DNA from: an uncultured Pelagibacteraceae bacterium
GTDB taxonomy: Bacteria; Pseudomonadota; Alphaproteobacteria; Pelagibacterales; Pelagibacteraceae
DNA length: 64,000 bases
Assembly (NCBI GenBank): GCA_902559565.1
Contig: CACEIH010000002.1
Span: forward strand, 62,001 to 126,000
Direction: 5' to 3'
Shown in pieces: positions 17,084-26,137 of the stretch. Below the pieces are notes generated by a model. The model made no database searches. It saw only the letters and a program-made list of their open reading frames with translations, and was not told the DNA's origin. The translations under genes and the position numbers were made by a program. Each line of letters opens with the position of its first letter. The first letter of the stretch is position 1.

Positions 17084-18532
17084 ATGGTTCTAACTGAACT
17101 CTCTCCTATAAATATGAGTAATACATTCACAAATAAAAATTTAAATAATATTAAGCTTGAAAAGTTAGATTGGTCATTAATTCAAAGTGAAATGAAAATT
17201 AAGTTAGGAGCCGAAATCTATGAAAGTTGGCTTAAAAAAATTAATTTTGAAGAGGAATTTAATAATTATGTCTTATTATCGGTGCCAACAAGATTCATCC
17301 GTGATTGGATAACATCTAGATATTTAGATCAAATTTTACAAACAATAAAAAATTACAAAAAAGAAATTATCAGAATTGAATTTAAAATAATTGAACAAAA
17401 TTCAAAATCAATCATTCAAGATAATAATTCAAAGTCATTTGATAATGTTGAGAATATTTCTTTTATCAAAGACACATATCTTCAATACAATCGCATTGAC
17501 CCAAATAAAACATTTGAAAATTTTATAACTGGAACTAGTAATAAACTTGCTTATGAAGCTTCTTTAAAAGTTTCAGAAAAAATATCAAATTACAATCCTC
17601 TTTATATTTATGGTGGTGTTGGAATGGGAAAAACACACTTATTAAATTCAATTGGTTATGAATTAAAAAAAAATAAAAAAGTCATGTTTATTTCTGCAGA
17701 ACGTTTTATGTATCAATTTGTAAAGTCAATTAAATCAAATGATATGGTAAAATTTAAAGAATATTTTAGAAATACTGATGTCCTTTTAATTGATGATATT
17801 CAATTTATGAATGGAAAAGAAGCAATGCAGGAAGAATTTTTTCATACTTTTAATGCTTTGCTTGAAAAAGACTCGCAAATAATTGTTACAGCAGACAGAT
17901 CTCCTAATAAATTATCAAGAATACAAGAAAGAATTAAATCTAGATTTTCTGGAGGTTTAGTCGTTGATATTCAAAAACCAGATCATGATTTAAGGAAAAA
18001 AATAATTGAAAAAAAGATACAGGATTTAAATATTTTATATCCTGAGGAAATAAAATTATCAAAAGATATAAAAGATTTTATTAGCAATGAAATTACTGCT
18101 AGCGTGAGAGAATTAACAGGAGCTATTAATAGGATTGTATCATTTTCAAGAATTTATAAAAAAATGCCAAATTTATCAGAAGCAAAAGTAGTTTTAAAAG
18201 ATTTATTAAACTTAAATGAAAACAAAGTTACAATCGATTTAATCCAAACTATTGTTTGTAAATTTTTTAAGATAAGTAAAAATGAAATGTTATCATCTCG
18301 AAGATCAAGATATTTAGTGAGACCCAGACAAACAGCTATATATTTAACAAAAATTCTAACATCAAAATCATTGCCTGAAATTGGACGCGAATTTTCTAAT
18401 AGAGACCACACAACAATAATTCATTCTGTAAAAACAATTGAAAAATTAAAGGAAAATGATCCAGAAATGGTTGATAATATCAATAAATTGAAAAATCAGA
18501 TACTTTATAATAATAGAGAAAATGAAATTTAA
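17084..18532 (+). CDS. dnaA: Chromosomal replication initiator protein DnaA
   Basis: AAA+ ATPase that binds and opens the origin. 482 residues: N-terminal domain I (WSLIQSEMKIKLGAEIYESWLKK), a short linker, the AAA+ core with Walker A GGVGMGKTHL, Walker B LLIDDIQFM and the arginine-finger region RIKSRFSGGLVVDI, and the C-terminal helix-turn-helix with the signature REFSNRDHTTIIHSV. The first ATG at 17084 gives MVLTELSPIN; the ATG at 17114 (MSNTFTNKN) may be the true start. It overlaps dnaN by 11 bases, so the two are coexpressed. Confidence 0.95.
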   Translation: MVLTELSPINMSNTFTNKNLNNIKLEKLDWSLIQSEMKIKLGAEIYESWLKKINFEEEFNNYVLLSVPTRFIRDWITSRYLDQILQTIKNYKKEIIRIEFKIIEQNSKSIIQDNNSKSFDNVENISFIKDTYLQYNRIDPNKTFENFITGTSNKLAYEASLKVSEKISNYNPLYIYGGVGMGKTHLLNSIGYELKKNKKVMFISAERFMYQFVKSIKSNDMVKFKEYFRNTDVLLIDDIQFMNGKEAMQEEFFHTFNALLEKDSQIIVTADRSPNKLSRIQERIKSRFSGGLVVDIQKPDHDLRKKIIEKKIQDLNILYPEEIKLSKDIKDFISNEITASVRELTGAINRIVSFSRIYKKMPNLSEAKVVLKDLLNLNENKVTIDLIQTIVCKFFKISKNEMLSSRRSRYLVRPRQTAIYLTKILTSKSLPEIGREFSNRDHTTIIHSVKTIEKLKENDPEMVDNINKLKNQILYNNRENEI

Positions 18533-19634
18533 CGTAAATCAACAAGATCTACAACAAGCATTAAACTATTGTCAGGGAGTTATAGAAAAAAGAAGTACAC
18601 TTCCAATTCTTTCAAATATTTTATTAGATGTTGGGAATTCTAATTTAACTATAACAGCAACTGATTTAGATTTGATATTTATTCACAAAATTAACAATAT
18701 TGAAGTTTTGGAAGAAGGTAAAATAACCACCACTTCATCTATTATGTATGATATTGTGAGAAAGTTCACATCTGGAAAAAAAATTAATTTAACATTAAAT
18801 GATACAAATAAACTTCATTTAGAATCAGAGAAATCTATATTTAATTTAAATTGCATAAGTGCATCAGAATTTCCATTAACAGATGAAAATTTTAATGAAA
18901 ACGAATTTTCTATTAAATCTAAACAACTTTTGAAGTTGCTTAATAAGTGCAAATTTTCTGTTTCAAATGATGAAACAAGACATTATTTAAGTGGGATATA
19001 TCTCCATCAAACAGAGGTTGAGGACAAAAATTATCTAACAGCTGTTGCCACCGATAGCCATCGAATGTCGATATCAAAAATTAGACTAGAACAAAAAATT
19101 GAATTTGAACCGATAATTTTACCTAAAAAAACTATTTTTCAATTATGTTCATTGTTAGATAACTACGATGGTGATGTGAAAATTTCAAATGTAAAATCTA
19201 AAATCAAATTTGAATTAAATAATAGCATGTTAATTTCAAAACTAATTGATGGTAAATTTCCAAATTATATTCAAGTAATACCTAAAAATAATCAAAAAAA
19301 ATTAGAAATTAATTTGAAAGTTTTTTTAGACTCAGTCGATAGAGTTGCATCAGTTTCTTTAGACAAAAAAGATGGTGTAAAGTTTAATCTAACTAAGGAT
19401 ATATTGAATTTATCTGTCAATAATACTAACAGTGGAGATGGTAAAGAAACATTAGCAGTAAACTTCGATCATGATTTAGAAATAAGTTTTAATTCAAGAT
19501 ATTTAATTGATGTTGCCTCTCAGCTTGATGGAGATAAAATTGAAATCTTTTTTAATGATACAGGCTCACCTGCTTTGATTAAAGATCCTGGAGATTTTGA
19601 TAGCATTTTTGTCGTAATGCCAATGAAAGGCTAG
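18522..19634 (+). CDS. dnaN: DNA polymerase III beta subunit (sliding clamp)
   Basis: Ring-shaped clamp that holds the replicative polymerase on DNA. 370 residues, near the usual 366-378, with three repeated clamp domains; recognisable segments are KRSTLPILSNILLDV, ATDLDLIF, TAVATDSHRMSISK and the C-terminal VVMPMKG. It begins inside the end of dnaA and ends with a four-base CTAG overlap with the convergent plsC. recF is not next to it here. Confidence 0.96.
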   Translation: MKFNVNQQDLQQALNYCQGVIEKRSTLPILSNILLDVGNSNLTITATDLDLIFIHKINNIEVLEEGKITTTSSIMYDIVRKFTSGKKINLTLNDTNKLHLESEKSIFNLNCISASEFPLTDENFNENEFSIKSKQLLKLLNKCKFSVSNDETRHYLSGIYLHQTEVEDKNYLTAVATDSHRMSISKIRLEQKIEFEPIILPKKTIFQLCSLLDNYDGDVKISNVKSKIKFELNNSMLISKLIDGKFPNYIQVIPKNNQKKLEINLKVFLDSVDRVASVSLDKKDGVKFNLTKDILNLSVNNTNSGDGKETLAVNFDHDLEISFNSRYLIDVASQLDGDKIEIFFNDTGSPALIKDPGDFDSIFVVMPMKG

Positions 19635-20332
19635 TTAAGAAGATTTAGTTCTGTATAAATAACTTTCTCTAAAATTTTACTAAATTCATCTCTGGATAGT
19701 CCAGCAGGTATTGGTTTCAGAATTGATATTGTAATATTTTTATTGCTTGTTTTTAAACCTTTTTTTGGCCAAACATATCCTGAGTTTATAGCAACTGGCT
19801 GACAAGACATTTTTAATTCCTCATAAATTCTCGATGCTCCTTTTTTAAATGGAAGTCTTTCATCAGGTAAAACCCTCGTTCCTTGAGGGAAAATAATCAA
19901 AGGTCTATTTGAGTCTGTAATTACTTTAGATATATCACTGAAAAAACTCAAATTATCTTTAGTAGTCTTATTTCTTTTAATAGAAATAGAGCCAATTTTT
20001 TTTAAGTACCAACCAAAAATAGGAATTAAAAGTAATTCTTTTTTAAGAATAAAAACAGGAGAATTAAAAATAGTTTGAAGATAAAATGTTTCAAACATTG
20101 ACTGATGTGATGATGCTATAAAAAATTTATCATTTTGAACAATATTATCTTTTCCTTTAATTATAATTTTTGTTGATAAAAAAACTTTTAAACAAAATCC
20201 AGTCCAGTACCCCATTAACTTTCCTCCAAACAAAACAATTTTTTTGGGTAAGAAAAATGATGGAAGAAATATTATCGAAATAAAAATAATTCCAGAAAAA
20301 AAGAAAATTGAAAATATTAGGTTTCTAATCAT
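19631..20332 (-). CDS. plsC: 1-acyl-sn-glycerol-3-phosphate acyltransferase
   Basis: Membrane acyltransferase making phosphatidic acid for phospholipids. 233 residues with an N-terminal hydrophobic span (residues 4-26), motif I as H76-x4-E81 (SSHQSMFET), where most families have HX4D, and motif III FPQGTR at 148-153. HQ-plus-Glu versions of motif I are, to my knowledge, common in alphaproteobacterial PlsC. It lies 13 bases after lysA and is the last gene of the argH-lptM-lysA-plsC unit. The broader assignment (lysophospholipid acyltransferase family) is certain, the exact substrate less so. Confidence 0.87.
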   Translation of the reverse strand: MIRNLIFSIFFFSGIIFISIIFLPSFFLPKKIVLFGGKLMGYWTGFCLKVFLSTKIIIKGKDNIVQNDKFFIASSHQSMFETFYLQTIFNSPVFILKKELLLIPIFGWYLKKIGSISIKRNKTTKDNLSFFSDISKVITDSNRPLIIFPQGTRVLPDERLPFKKGASRIYEELKMSCQPVAINSGYVWPKKGLKTSNKNITISILKPIPAGLSRDEFSKILEKVIYTELNLLN

Positions 20333-20345
20333 TTTTTATCAAAAA

Positions 20346-21560
20346 CTAAATTATATCCTTATACTTTTGTCTTTTTTTTATAATTTGAATTTTTGATCCT
20401 TTAACTAATATTTCAATCGGATATGGTCTCACATTATAGTTTGAGCTTAAAGACATTCCATATGCACCTACATCACAAATTACAACAAAATCTTTTTCAT
20501 TTAATTTTTGAAAGTTTTTGATTGATTTAAATTTATCTGTACTTTCACAAATTGGTCCAACAAATTCATAAATCTTTTTTGATTTTGTTTTAGTTTTTAC
20601 TATTGGTAATATTTTATGTTTTGCACCATACAATGCAGGTCTCATTAAATCATTCATACCTGTATCTAAAATAATAAAATCCTTTGTTTCATTTTGTTTA
20701 ATATAAATTACTTTTGAAATAAGAATTCCAGTGTTTCCAATTATAGATCTTCCAGGCTCGAATATAATTTTAGCCTGATGATTTTTTAAAAATTTTTTTA
20801 TAGCTAAAGAATATTTTTTATAATTGAGTTTTTTTTCATTATTTTCGTAAGAAATTCCCATTCCACCACCAAGGTCAATATATTCAAATTTATGATTTAC
20901 TTTCTTTAAAATTTTGGTGATTACATTTAGCATTTTTTCATAAGGCTTATGACTTACAATTTGACTTCCTATATGAACACTTAAACATTTAAGTTCTATA
21001 TTTTTTGAAGTTTTGCAAAAATTTACTAGTCTAAAAAAAATTTTTTCATTCACTCCAAATTTATTTTCTTTTTTTCCAGTCGATATCTGATTTAAAGTTT
21101 TTGCATCTGTATTTGGATTTAATCGAATTCCTATCTGAACTTTTTTATTTTTTGTCCTTGCTATTTTTTCTATTTCTTTTATCTCACTCTCAGATTCTGC
21201 GTTTATTAATAGTATATTTTTATTAATAGCATATTTTATTTCATCAGAGGTTTTTCCTACACCAGAAAAAACTATTTTTTTTGGATTAATTCCAGCTTTG
21301 AGAGCTTTCATCATTTCTCCTATTGATACAACATCAGCTCCTAATCCAAATTTTTTAATTTCCTTAATTAGATTAATATTTGTATTAGATTTAACTGCAA
21401 AACATATTATTGGAGATAAAGATTCAAAATTTTTTTTAAAATTTAGAATATTTTCTTTTAATTTTTTATATGAATAGCAATATGCTGGTGTACTAAATTT
21501 CTGTGCAATTTTTTGTACACTAACACTTTCAATGACAAGTTTTTTATTTTTATATTTCAT
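20346..21560 (-). CDS. lysA: Diaminopimelate decarboxylase
   Basis: PLP enzyme of fold type III that decarboxylates meso-diaminopimelate to lysine. 404 residues. The PLP lysine is K57 in ICFAVKSNTN; further motifs are CLSVHIGSQI, the glycine loop YIDLGGGMGI, FEPGRSIIGNTG and the cross-subunit active-site motif GPICESTDKF. Its ATG overlaps the stop of the lptM lipoprotein gene (TAATG), so it is translationally coupled to it. This is the usual alphaproteobacterial argH-lptM-lysA order. Confidence 0.95.
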   Translation of the reverse strand: MKYKNKKLVIESVSVQKIAQKFSTPAYCYSYKKLKENILNFKKNFESLSPIICFAVKSNTNINLIKEIKKFGLGADVVSIGEMMKALKAGINPKKIVFSGVGKTSDEIKYAINKNILLINAESESEIKEIEKIARTKNKKVQIGIRLNPNTDAKTLNQISTGKKENKFGVNEKIFFRLVNFCKTSKNIELKCLSVHIGSQIVSHKPYEKMLNVITKILKKVNHKFEYIDLGGGMGISYENNEKKLNYKKYSLAIKKFLKNHQAKIIFEPGRSIIGNTGILISKVIYIKQNETKDFIILDTGMNDLMRPALYGAKHKILPIVKTKTKSKKIYEFVGPICESTDKFKSIKNFQKLNEKDFVVICDVGAYGMSLSSNYNVRPYPIEILVKGSKIQIIKKRQKYKDII

Positions 21561-21694
21561 TAAACCTTATTAATAAGGAAAATATTCATTTTAATCTCTT
21601 TTTTTGACTCTTTAAAAACGGGATCTCCTTTCTTCCCACAAGAGAATAAAATAAGCAAAAGGATTATACTAAGAGTAATTTTTTTTATTATCAT
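21560..21694 (-). CDS. lptM: Small lipoprotein, LptM (YifL)-like
   Basis: A 44-residue ORF filling the argH-lysA gap. It begins MIIKKITLSIILLLILFSCG: a basic N-terminus, hydrophobic core and the lipobox LFSC with Cys19 as the lipidated residue, followed by GKKGDP, the hallmark of the small lipoprotein found before lysA in Proteobacteria. In E. coli this protein, LptM, assists disulfide maturation of the LPS transporter LptD at the outer membrane. The ATG overlaps the argH stop (ATGA) and its TAA overlaps the lysA ATG (TAATG), so it is coupled on both sides. Position and motif together make the call firm despite the length. Confidence 0.87.
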   Translation of the reverse strand: MIIKKITLSIILLLILFSCGKKGDPVFKESKKEIKMNIFLINKV

Positions 21695-23082
21695 TTTCGT
21701 TTTTTATATTTCATTATCATTTTTTTAATATTATCAAAAGATGTTCCACCATAAGATTTTTTAGAATTTACAGAATTCTTTAAATCAAACACTTTTAAGG
21801 CATTAATTGATAGTTTTGGTTCAATTTTTTTTAATTCATCCATAGTTAATTGATTTAGGTTTTTCCTCTTTTTTTCAGCCAAATTTACTAATGCTGCTGT
21901 TTTATGATAAGCTTTTCTAAAAGACATTGTGTGATTTTTAACAAGATAATCAGCAAAATCTGTTGCTGTGATATATCCGCTATCAGCAAGTTCCAGCATT
22001 CTTTTTTTATTTGGTGTAAAGTTTTTTAGAATCTCATCAAATATTTTTAGACAATTTATTAGTATATCATTTGATTTAAAAATTATTTCTTTATCATCTT
22101 GAAGATCTTTAAAATATGATAATGGCAACCCTTTTAAAATTGTAAGCATTGAAAATAAATTTCCATAATTAATTCCAGTTTTTCCTCTTAAATATTCTAA
22201 AAGATCTGGATTTTTTTTTTGAGGCATAATTGAGGAACCCGTCACAATTTTGTCTGATAAGTTAATTAAGTTAAAAGCTTCTGAGTTCCAAATAATGAGT
22301 TCTTCAGCAATTCTAGAAATATGCATAGAGCATACAGAAACGCTATATAAAAAATCTAAAACAAAATCTCTATCAGATACAGTATCAATAGAATTATTTG
22401 TAGGTTTAGTAAAACCAAGTTTTTTAGAAGTATAGGTTCTGTCAATATTAAAAGAAGTTCCAGTTAAAGCAGCTACTCCTAAAGGATTTTCATTTAAGTT
22501 TTCTAAATTATTAGTAAATCTTTTTCTATCTCTATTAAACATTTCAACATAAGCCATTAAATAATGAGCAAAGGAAACAGCCTGTGCATTTTTAAGATGG
22601 GTGAACCCAGGCATAATAGTTTCTATATTTTTTTCAGCTAATTTTAGTGTGCTATTAATTATTTTATCTAATAAAAAATTGATTTCTTTAGTAGCTCCTT
22701 TAATCCAAATTTTAAAATCAGTAATTACTTGGTCGTTTCTAGATCGCCCAGTGTGTATATATCCCGCTTCCTCACCAATTATTTGGAACAATCTCTTTTC
22801 AATATTAATATGAATGTCCTCATATTTTTCATGAAATTCGAATTTTTTTCCTGATATTTCTTTTTTTATTTTATTAAGGCCAAAAATAATTTTATTCTTT
22901 ATCTTAAATGAAATTATTTTTTGCTTAAATAACATCTCTACATGAGCTATGGATCCCTCTATATCTTCATTGTAAAGTCTTTTGTCAATGTTAATTGAAT
23001 TTCCAATTTTTTGGAAAAGACTTGAAGTATTATCATTTATTCTAGCACTCCATATTGTCTTATTGTTTTTATTTTTTGGCAT
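21691..23082 (-). CDS. argH: Argininosuccinate lyase
   Basis: Last step of arginine synthesis: argininosuccinate to arginine and fumarate. The 463 residues include the fumarase/ASL superfamily signature GSSIMPQKKNPDLLEYLRGK with the flexible catalytic loop, the HTGRSRNDQV active-site segment and TAVDFADYLV-like TATDFADYLV near the C-terminus. It is first in the minus-strand argH-lptM-lysA-plsC unit and is divergent from a TlpA-type thioredoxin gene, the same pairing as in Bradyrhizobium. Confidence 0.96.
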   Translation of the reverse strand: MPKNKNNKTIWSARINDNTSSLFQKIGNSINIDKRLYNEDIEGSIAHVEMLFKQKIISFKIKNKIIFGLNKIKKEISGKKFEFHEKYEDIHINIEKRLFQIIGEEAGYIHTGRSRNDQVITDFKIWIKGATKEINFLLDKIINSTLKLAEKNIETIMPGFTHLKNAQAVSFAHYLMAYVEMFNRDRKRFTNNLENLNENPLGVAALTGTSFNIDRTYTSKKLGFTKPTNNSIDTVSDRDFVLDFLYSVSVCSMHISRIAEELIIWNSEAFNLINLSDKIVTGSSIMPQKKNPDLLEYLRGKTGINYGNLFSMLTILKGLPLSYFKDLQDDKEIIFKSNDILINCLKIFDEILKNFTPNKKRMLELADSGYITATDFADYLVKNHTMSFRKAYHKTAALVNLAEKKRKNLNQLTMDELKKIEPKLSINALKVFDLKNSVNSKKSYGGTSFDNIKKMIMKYKKRK

Positions 23083-23106
23083 GGTAATTATTTATACCTT
23101 TTTAAC

Positions 23107-23616
23107 ATGAGATTTTTAATAATATTTATTTTTTTAATAACTAATTCATATGCAAATGAAGTTCTTGATATAAAAAATCTAATTATTAATAAAGAATTAA
23201 AAAAGTATGATAGTTTAACGTTTTTAGACACCAAAAATACACAATTAGATTTAAAAGATTTTAAAGGTAAACTGATATTATTGAATTTTTGGGCAACTTG
23301 GTGTGTACCCTGTAAAGAGGAAATGCCTTCATTAGATTTACTTCAATCTAATAAAAATTTAAAAAATTTAAAAATATTTCCAATAAATGTTGGTAAAGAT
23401 AATATTGAAAAAGCTTCAAAGTTTTTTAAGGATTTAAAAATAAAAAATTTAGATGTATATTTTGATTCTCCAGTCACTTTAGCTAAAGAATTTAGTTTAA
23501 GAGGTATACCAACATCAATTTTAATTAATAAAGATGGATTAGAATTCGCAAGGATAGTTGGTTCAATTGATTTTGAAGATAAGAAATTTATTAAATGGTT
23601 AAGTGAATATAATTAA
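23107..23616 (+). CDS. TlpA/ResA-type exported thioredoxin-like protein
   Basis: Periplasmic thiol-disulfide oxidoreductase likely to keep cytochrome c or Cu-binding cysteines reduced. The 169 residues start with a signal peptide or anchor (residues 1-16), then a thioredoxin fold with the redox motif WATWCVPCKEEMPSL (C66, C69) and the cis-proline loop RGIPTSILI. The gene faces argH across 24 bases; tlpA beside argH is known in Bradyrhizobium, which supports a TlpA role in cytochrome oxidase assembly. Its TAA shares TTAA with the convergent HIG1-like gene. Confidence 0.87.
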   Translation: MRFLIIFIFLITNSYANEVLDIKNLIINKELKKYDSLTFLDTKNTQLDLKDFKGKLILLNFWATWCVPCKEEMPSLDLLQSNKNLKNLKIFPINVGKDNIEKASKFFKDLKIKNLDVYFDSPVTLAKEFSLRGIPTSILINKDGLEFARIVGSIDFEDKKFIKWLSEYN

Positions 23617-23816
23617 TTCTTAAAAAAATAAGCAAAACCGACTAAAGCTATTATTGCTATAAATTGGAGCAAAACTCTTAATTGCATCAATTTATTTGAA
23701 TATTTTTTACTAGTTTCTCCACCTTTAAATAAAGTTCCTATTCCTAAAATAAGAACTATACCTACTGCAATTAATAATATTATAGATAATATTTTTACAA
23801 ATATTCCAGAAATCAT
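23613..23816 (-). CDS. HIG1-like two-helix membrane protein
   Basis: 67 residues from the ATG at 23816: hydrophobic span (residues 4-26), a polar loop GGETSKKYSNKLMQLR, and a second span (LLQFIAIIALVGFAYFF). The loop-plus-QLRVLLQF pattern matches the HIG1/twin-transmembrane family of Alphaproteobacteria, related to mitochondrial HIG1 proteins that associate with respiratory complexes. The open frame continues to 23918, but that would overlap the divergent esterase start and adds non-homologous residues, so the shorter start is chosen. It shares TTAA with the tlpA-like gene. Confidence 0.72.
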   Translation of the reverse strand: MISGIFVKILSIILLIAVGIVLILGIGTLFKGGETSKKYSNKLMQLRVLLQFIAIIALVGFAYFFKN

Positions 23817-23865
23817 AAATGTATTGTAGGGTGTTTTAAGAATAAAAAAACATAAATCATACAGT

Positions 23866-24516
23866 ATGACATTTTGCCTTGATTCAACAATTATTAAACC
23901 AGAGAATAATATAGACATACATAGTGCTATAATTTTGCTTCATGGGTATGGTGGTGATGGCAAAGATATAAGCATGCTGTCATTGAATTGGAAAAGATAT
24001 TTGCCAAATACAGTTTTTATATGCCCTAATGGTCATGAGCAATGCTCAATAAATCCCTCAGGCTTTCAATGGTTTGATTTAACAAATGATGACCCAAAAT
24101 ATATTTTAGAACAATCTATTAAAGCTGAAAAAAAATTAAATCAATTTATTGATGAAATTAAAGAGGAGTTTCATTTAAAAAATAATAAGATATGTTTATC
24201 TGGTTTTAGCCAGGGATGTATGATGGCTATAAATTTAGGTTTAACTGCTAAACAAGAATATTCTTGTATTGTAGGTTTTTCTGGTAAAATTATTAATCAG
24301 GATTATTTAAATTCTAGAAAAAAAGTATCAACGAATACATTATTAATTCATGGAGACTCAGATCAAGTTGTTTCTTCAAGTTTTTTACTCGAGGCAAAAG
24401 ATTTTTTTATTAGGAATAATATAAATATAGAAACTTATTTAATAAAAAACTGCGACCATAATATTCCAGTAGAAGCATCAAGTATAGCATTAAAATATAT
24501 TTTGAAAAAAATTTAA
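23866..24516 (+). CDS. Phospholipase/carboxylesterase-family alpha/beta hydrolase
   Basis: 216-residue serine hydrolase of the acyl-protein thioesterase-like family. Evidence: the oxyanion-hole strand ILLHGYGGDGKDI, the nucleophile elbow GFSQGCMMA, the Asp segment LLIHGDSDQVV and the catalytic His in NCDHNIP. No signal peptide, so it is cytoplasmic. Substrate is not predictable; such enzymes cleave short carboxyl esters or lysophospholipids. It is divergent from the HIG1-like gene across about 49 bases, which must hold both promoters. Confidence 0.87.
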   Translation: MTFCLDSTIIKPENNIDIHSAIILLHGYGGDGKDISMLSLNWKRYLPNTVFICPNGHEQCSINPSGFQWFDLTNDDPKYILEQSIKAEKKLNQFIDEIKEEFHLKNNKICLSGFSQGCMMAINLGLTAKQEYSCIVGFSGKIINQDYLNSRKKVSTNTLLIHGDSDQVVSSSFLLEAKDFFIRNNINIETYLIKNCDHNIPVEASSIALKYILKKI

Positions 24517-24564
24517 TAATCTCTTATTATTGAATTAATTTTTCATTTAAGTTAAGATTTAATT

Positions 24565-25134
24565 ATGAATAATTTTATTGAACAAGATGTTTCATTAGAA
24601 AAATGTCCAGCATTAGTTTTAAATGCTGATTATAGACCATTGAGCTATTATCCTTTGTCATTATGGTCGTGGCAAGATACTGTAAAGTCAGTATTTTTGG
24701 ATCGAGTAATAATTGTGAGTAATTATGATAGAATTGTGAGAAGTCCATCTTTTAATATGCAACTACCAAGCGTCATTGCATTAAAAGATTATATTGTTCC
24801 ACAATCTAAACCAAGTTTTACAAGATTTAATGTTTTCCTTAGAGATAAATTTTCTTGCCAATATTGTGGCAGTGGAGAAGAATTAACTTTTGATCACTTA
24901 TTACCAAGATCTAAGGGTGGGGAAACTCACTGGGACAACGTTGTAACAGCTTGTTCAGCTTGTAATGTGAAAAAAGGTGGTAAATTATTAAAATTATCAG
25001 GAATGCAACTAAATCAGTATCCTTATCAACCATCCACGGAAGATTTACATCGAAATGGTAAAAATTTTCCTCCAAATTATTTACATAAAAGTTGGATGGA
25101 TTATCTTTATTGGGACGTAGAGTTAGAAGCTTAA
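24565..25134 (+). CDS. HNH endonuclease domain protein
   Basis: 189 residues with a C-terminal HNH nuclease fold: zinc cysteines C98-C101 (CQYC) and C130-C133 (CSAC), catalytic His in FDHLLPRSKGGETHWDN. The N-terminal part (ALVLNADYRPLSYYPLSLWSWQDTV) is the conserved leader of a widespread HNH family found in Alphaproteobacteria and others as a single chromosomal gene outside any restriction system. The role is unknown, perhaps DNA repair or recombination. It is convergent with coq7, three bases apart. Confidence 0.87.
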   Translation: MNNFIEQDVSLEKCPALVLNADYRPLSYYPLSLWSWQDTVKSVFLDRVIIVSNYDRIVRSPSFNMQLPSVIALKDYIVPQSKPSFTRFNVFLRDKFSCQYCGSGEELTFDHLLPRSKGGETHWDNVVTACSACNVKKGGKLLKLSGMQLNQYPYQPSTEDLHRNGKNFPPNYLHKSWMDYLYWDVELEA

Positions 25135-25137
25135 AAC

Positions 25138-25668
25138 TTAAATTTTTTCAGAAATATTAATTGCGACTTTAGAGCCGGTTTTAATTATTTTATCCATTAT
25201 TGAATAAAGGCCTTCTTTAGTTGCACCTCTTTTGTAAGCTATATCTTTGTGATGTAACTCGTCTTCTCTAAATTTTATAATTTTCTTTTTAAGATCTTTT
25301 TCATCAGGACCTAATTGATTAATTTGATTTTGATAATGTTCGTCAATAACCTCTTCTACAGATGCAGTGCATAGCATTGCTGCCTTTTTTCCAAGAAGAG
25401 TTGAACCAAAACCTAGTCCAACACCTAACAGATCCCATAAAGGCAAAAATTTTGTTGGTTTTATTTTTCTTTTTTTAATTTCTGCTTCAAAAAATTTACA
25501 GTGTTCTTTTTCGTGAATTTTCATTTCTTCGATTGTTTTTTTTAAACTATCATCTTTAACTAATGTGTTTAGGGCTAATAATTGACCTTCGTATATCTTT
25601 ACTGCACCTCGTTCCCCAGCGTGATCTACTCTAATAAATTCCTCAACCTTATTTTTTGAATTTTTCAT
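25138..25668 (-). CDS. coq7: Demethoxyubiquinone hydroxylase
   Basis: Diiron monooxygenase that adds the last hydroxyl group in ubiquinone synthesis. 176 residues in a ferritin-like fold with iron ligands in RVDHAGERGAVKIYEGQL, the ExxH of KIHEKEHCKFFE, EEVIDEHYQNQ and REDELHHKD. The central hydrophobic helix LLGVGLGFGSTLLGKKAAML associates with the membrane. It starts inside the end of dsbB (20-base overlap). Together with ubiB and ubiE it shows a full aerobic ubiquinone pathway. Confidence 0.94.
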   Translation of the reverse strand: MKNSKNKVEEFIRVDHAGERGAVKIYEGQLLALNTLVKDDSLKKTIEEMKIHEKEHCKFFEAEIKKRKIKPTKFLPLWDLLGVGLGFGSTLLGKKAAMLCTASVEEVIDEHYQNQINQLGPDEKDLKKKIIKFREDELHHKDIAYKRGATKEGLYSIMDKIIKTGSKVAINISEKI

Positions 25669-26137
25669 AATTTTTAAAAACTTTAAGTAGTAAAAAATTT
25701 AAGATTAAACTTATAATCATATTAAGTGAAGTAAGTGAAAATCCAAAAATTCTAAATGTCACATCTTTGCAGCTTATTATTCGTACTTGAAGTTGTTCTA
25801 ATAATTCTTCTTTTGAGATAGTATCCGAAGCATTTTTAATACTACAAACTGCCGATTCTTCAAAAAAACCCTGTTCTATCCCAAAGTGGTAAAATGATAA
25901 TATAAAAGAAAAGGAAAACAATAATATTAATAATAAAATTATAAATTGTTCATTTTTTTTTAAAAAATAATTTAAAATTATTAGAGTAATACCAAGTACA
26001 TACGGAATTCTTTCTATTAAACATAGATTACACGGCTGGTGACCTAAAATATATTCTATAAAATATGCTGAAATCAATGAAATTAAACTTATTAAAAAGA
26101 TAACTTTTAAAGTTGTTGTTTTCAGATTATTCATCAA
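25649..26137 (-). CDS. dsbB: Disulfide bond formation protein B
   Basis: Inner-membrane quinone reductase that reoxidises the periplasmic disulfide donor DsbA. 162 residues, four transmembrane helices, the first CxxC in GHQPCNLCLIERIPY and the second periplasmic cysteine pair in SAVCSIKN and RIISCKDV. It overlaps the upstream yqaA-like gene by an ATGA and the downstream coq7 by 20 bases. Coupling with coq7 is mechanistically apt because both depend on ubiquinone. Confidence 0.9.
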   Translation of the reverse strand: MMNNLKTTTLKVIFLISLISLISAYFIEYILGHQPCNLCLIERIPYVLGITLIILNYFLKKNEQFIILLLILLFSFSFILSFYHFGIEQGFFEESAVCSIKNASDTISKEELLEQLQVRIISCKDVTFRIFGFSLTSLNMIISLILNFLLLKVFKNYEKFKK

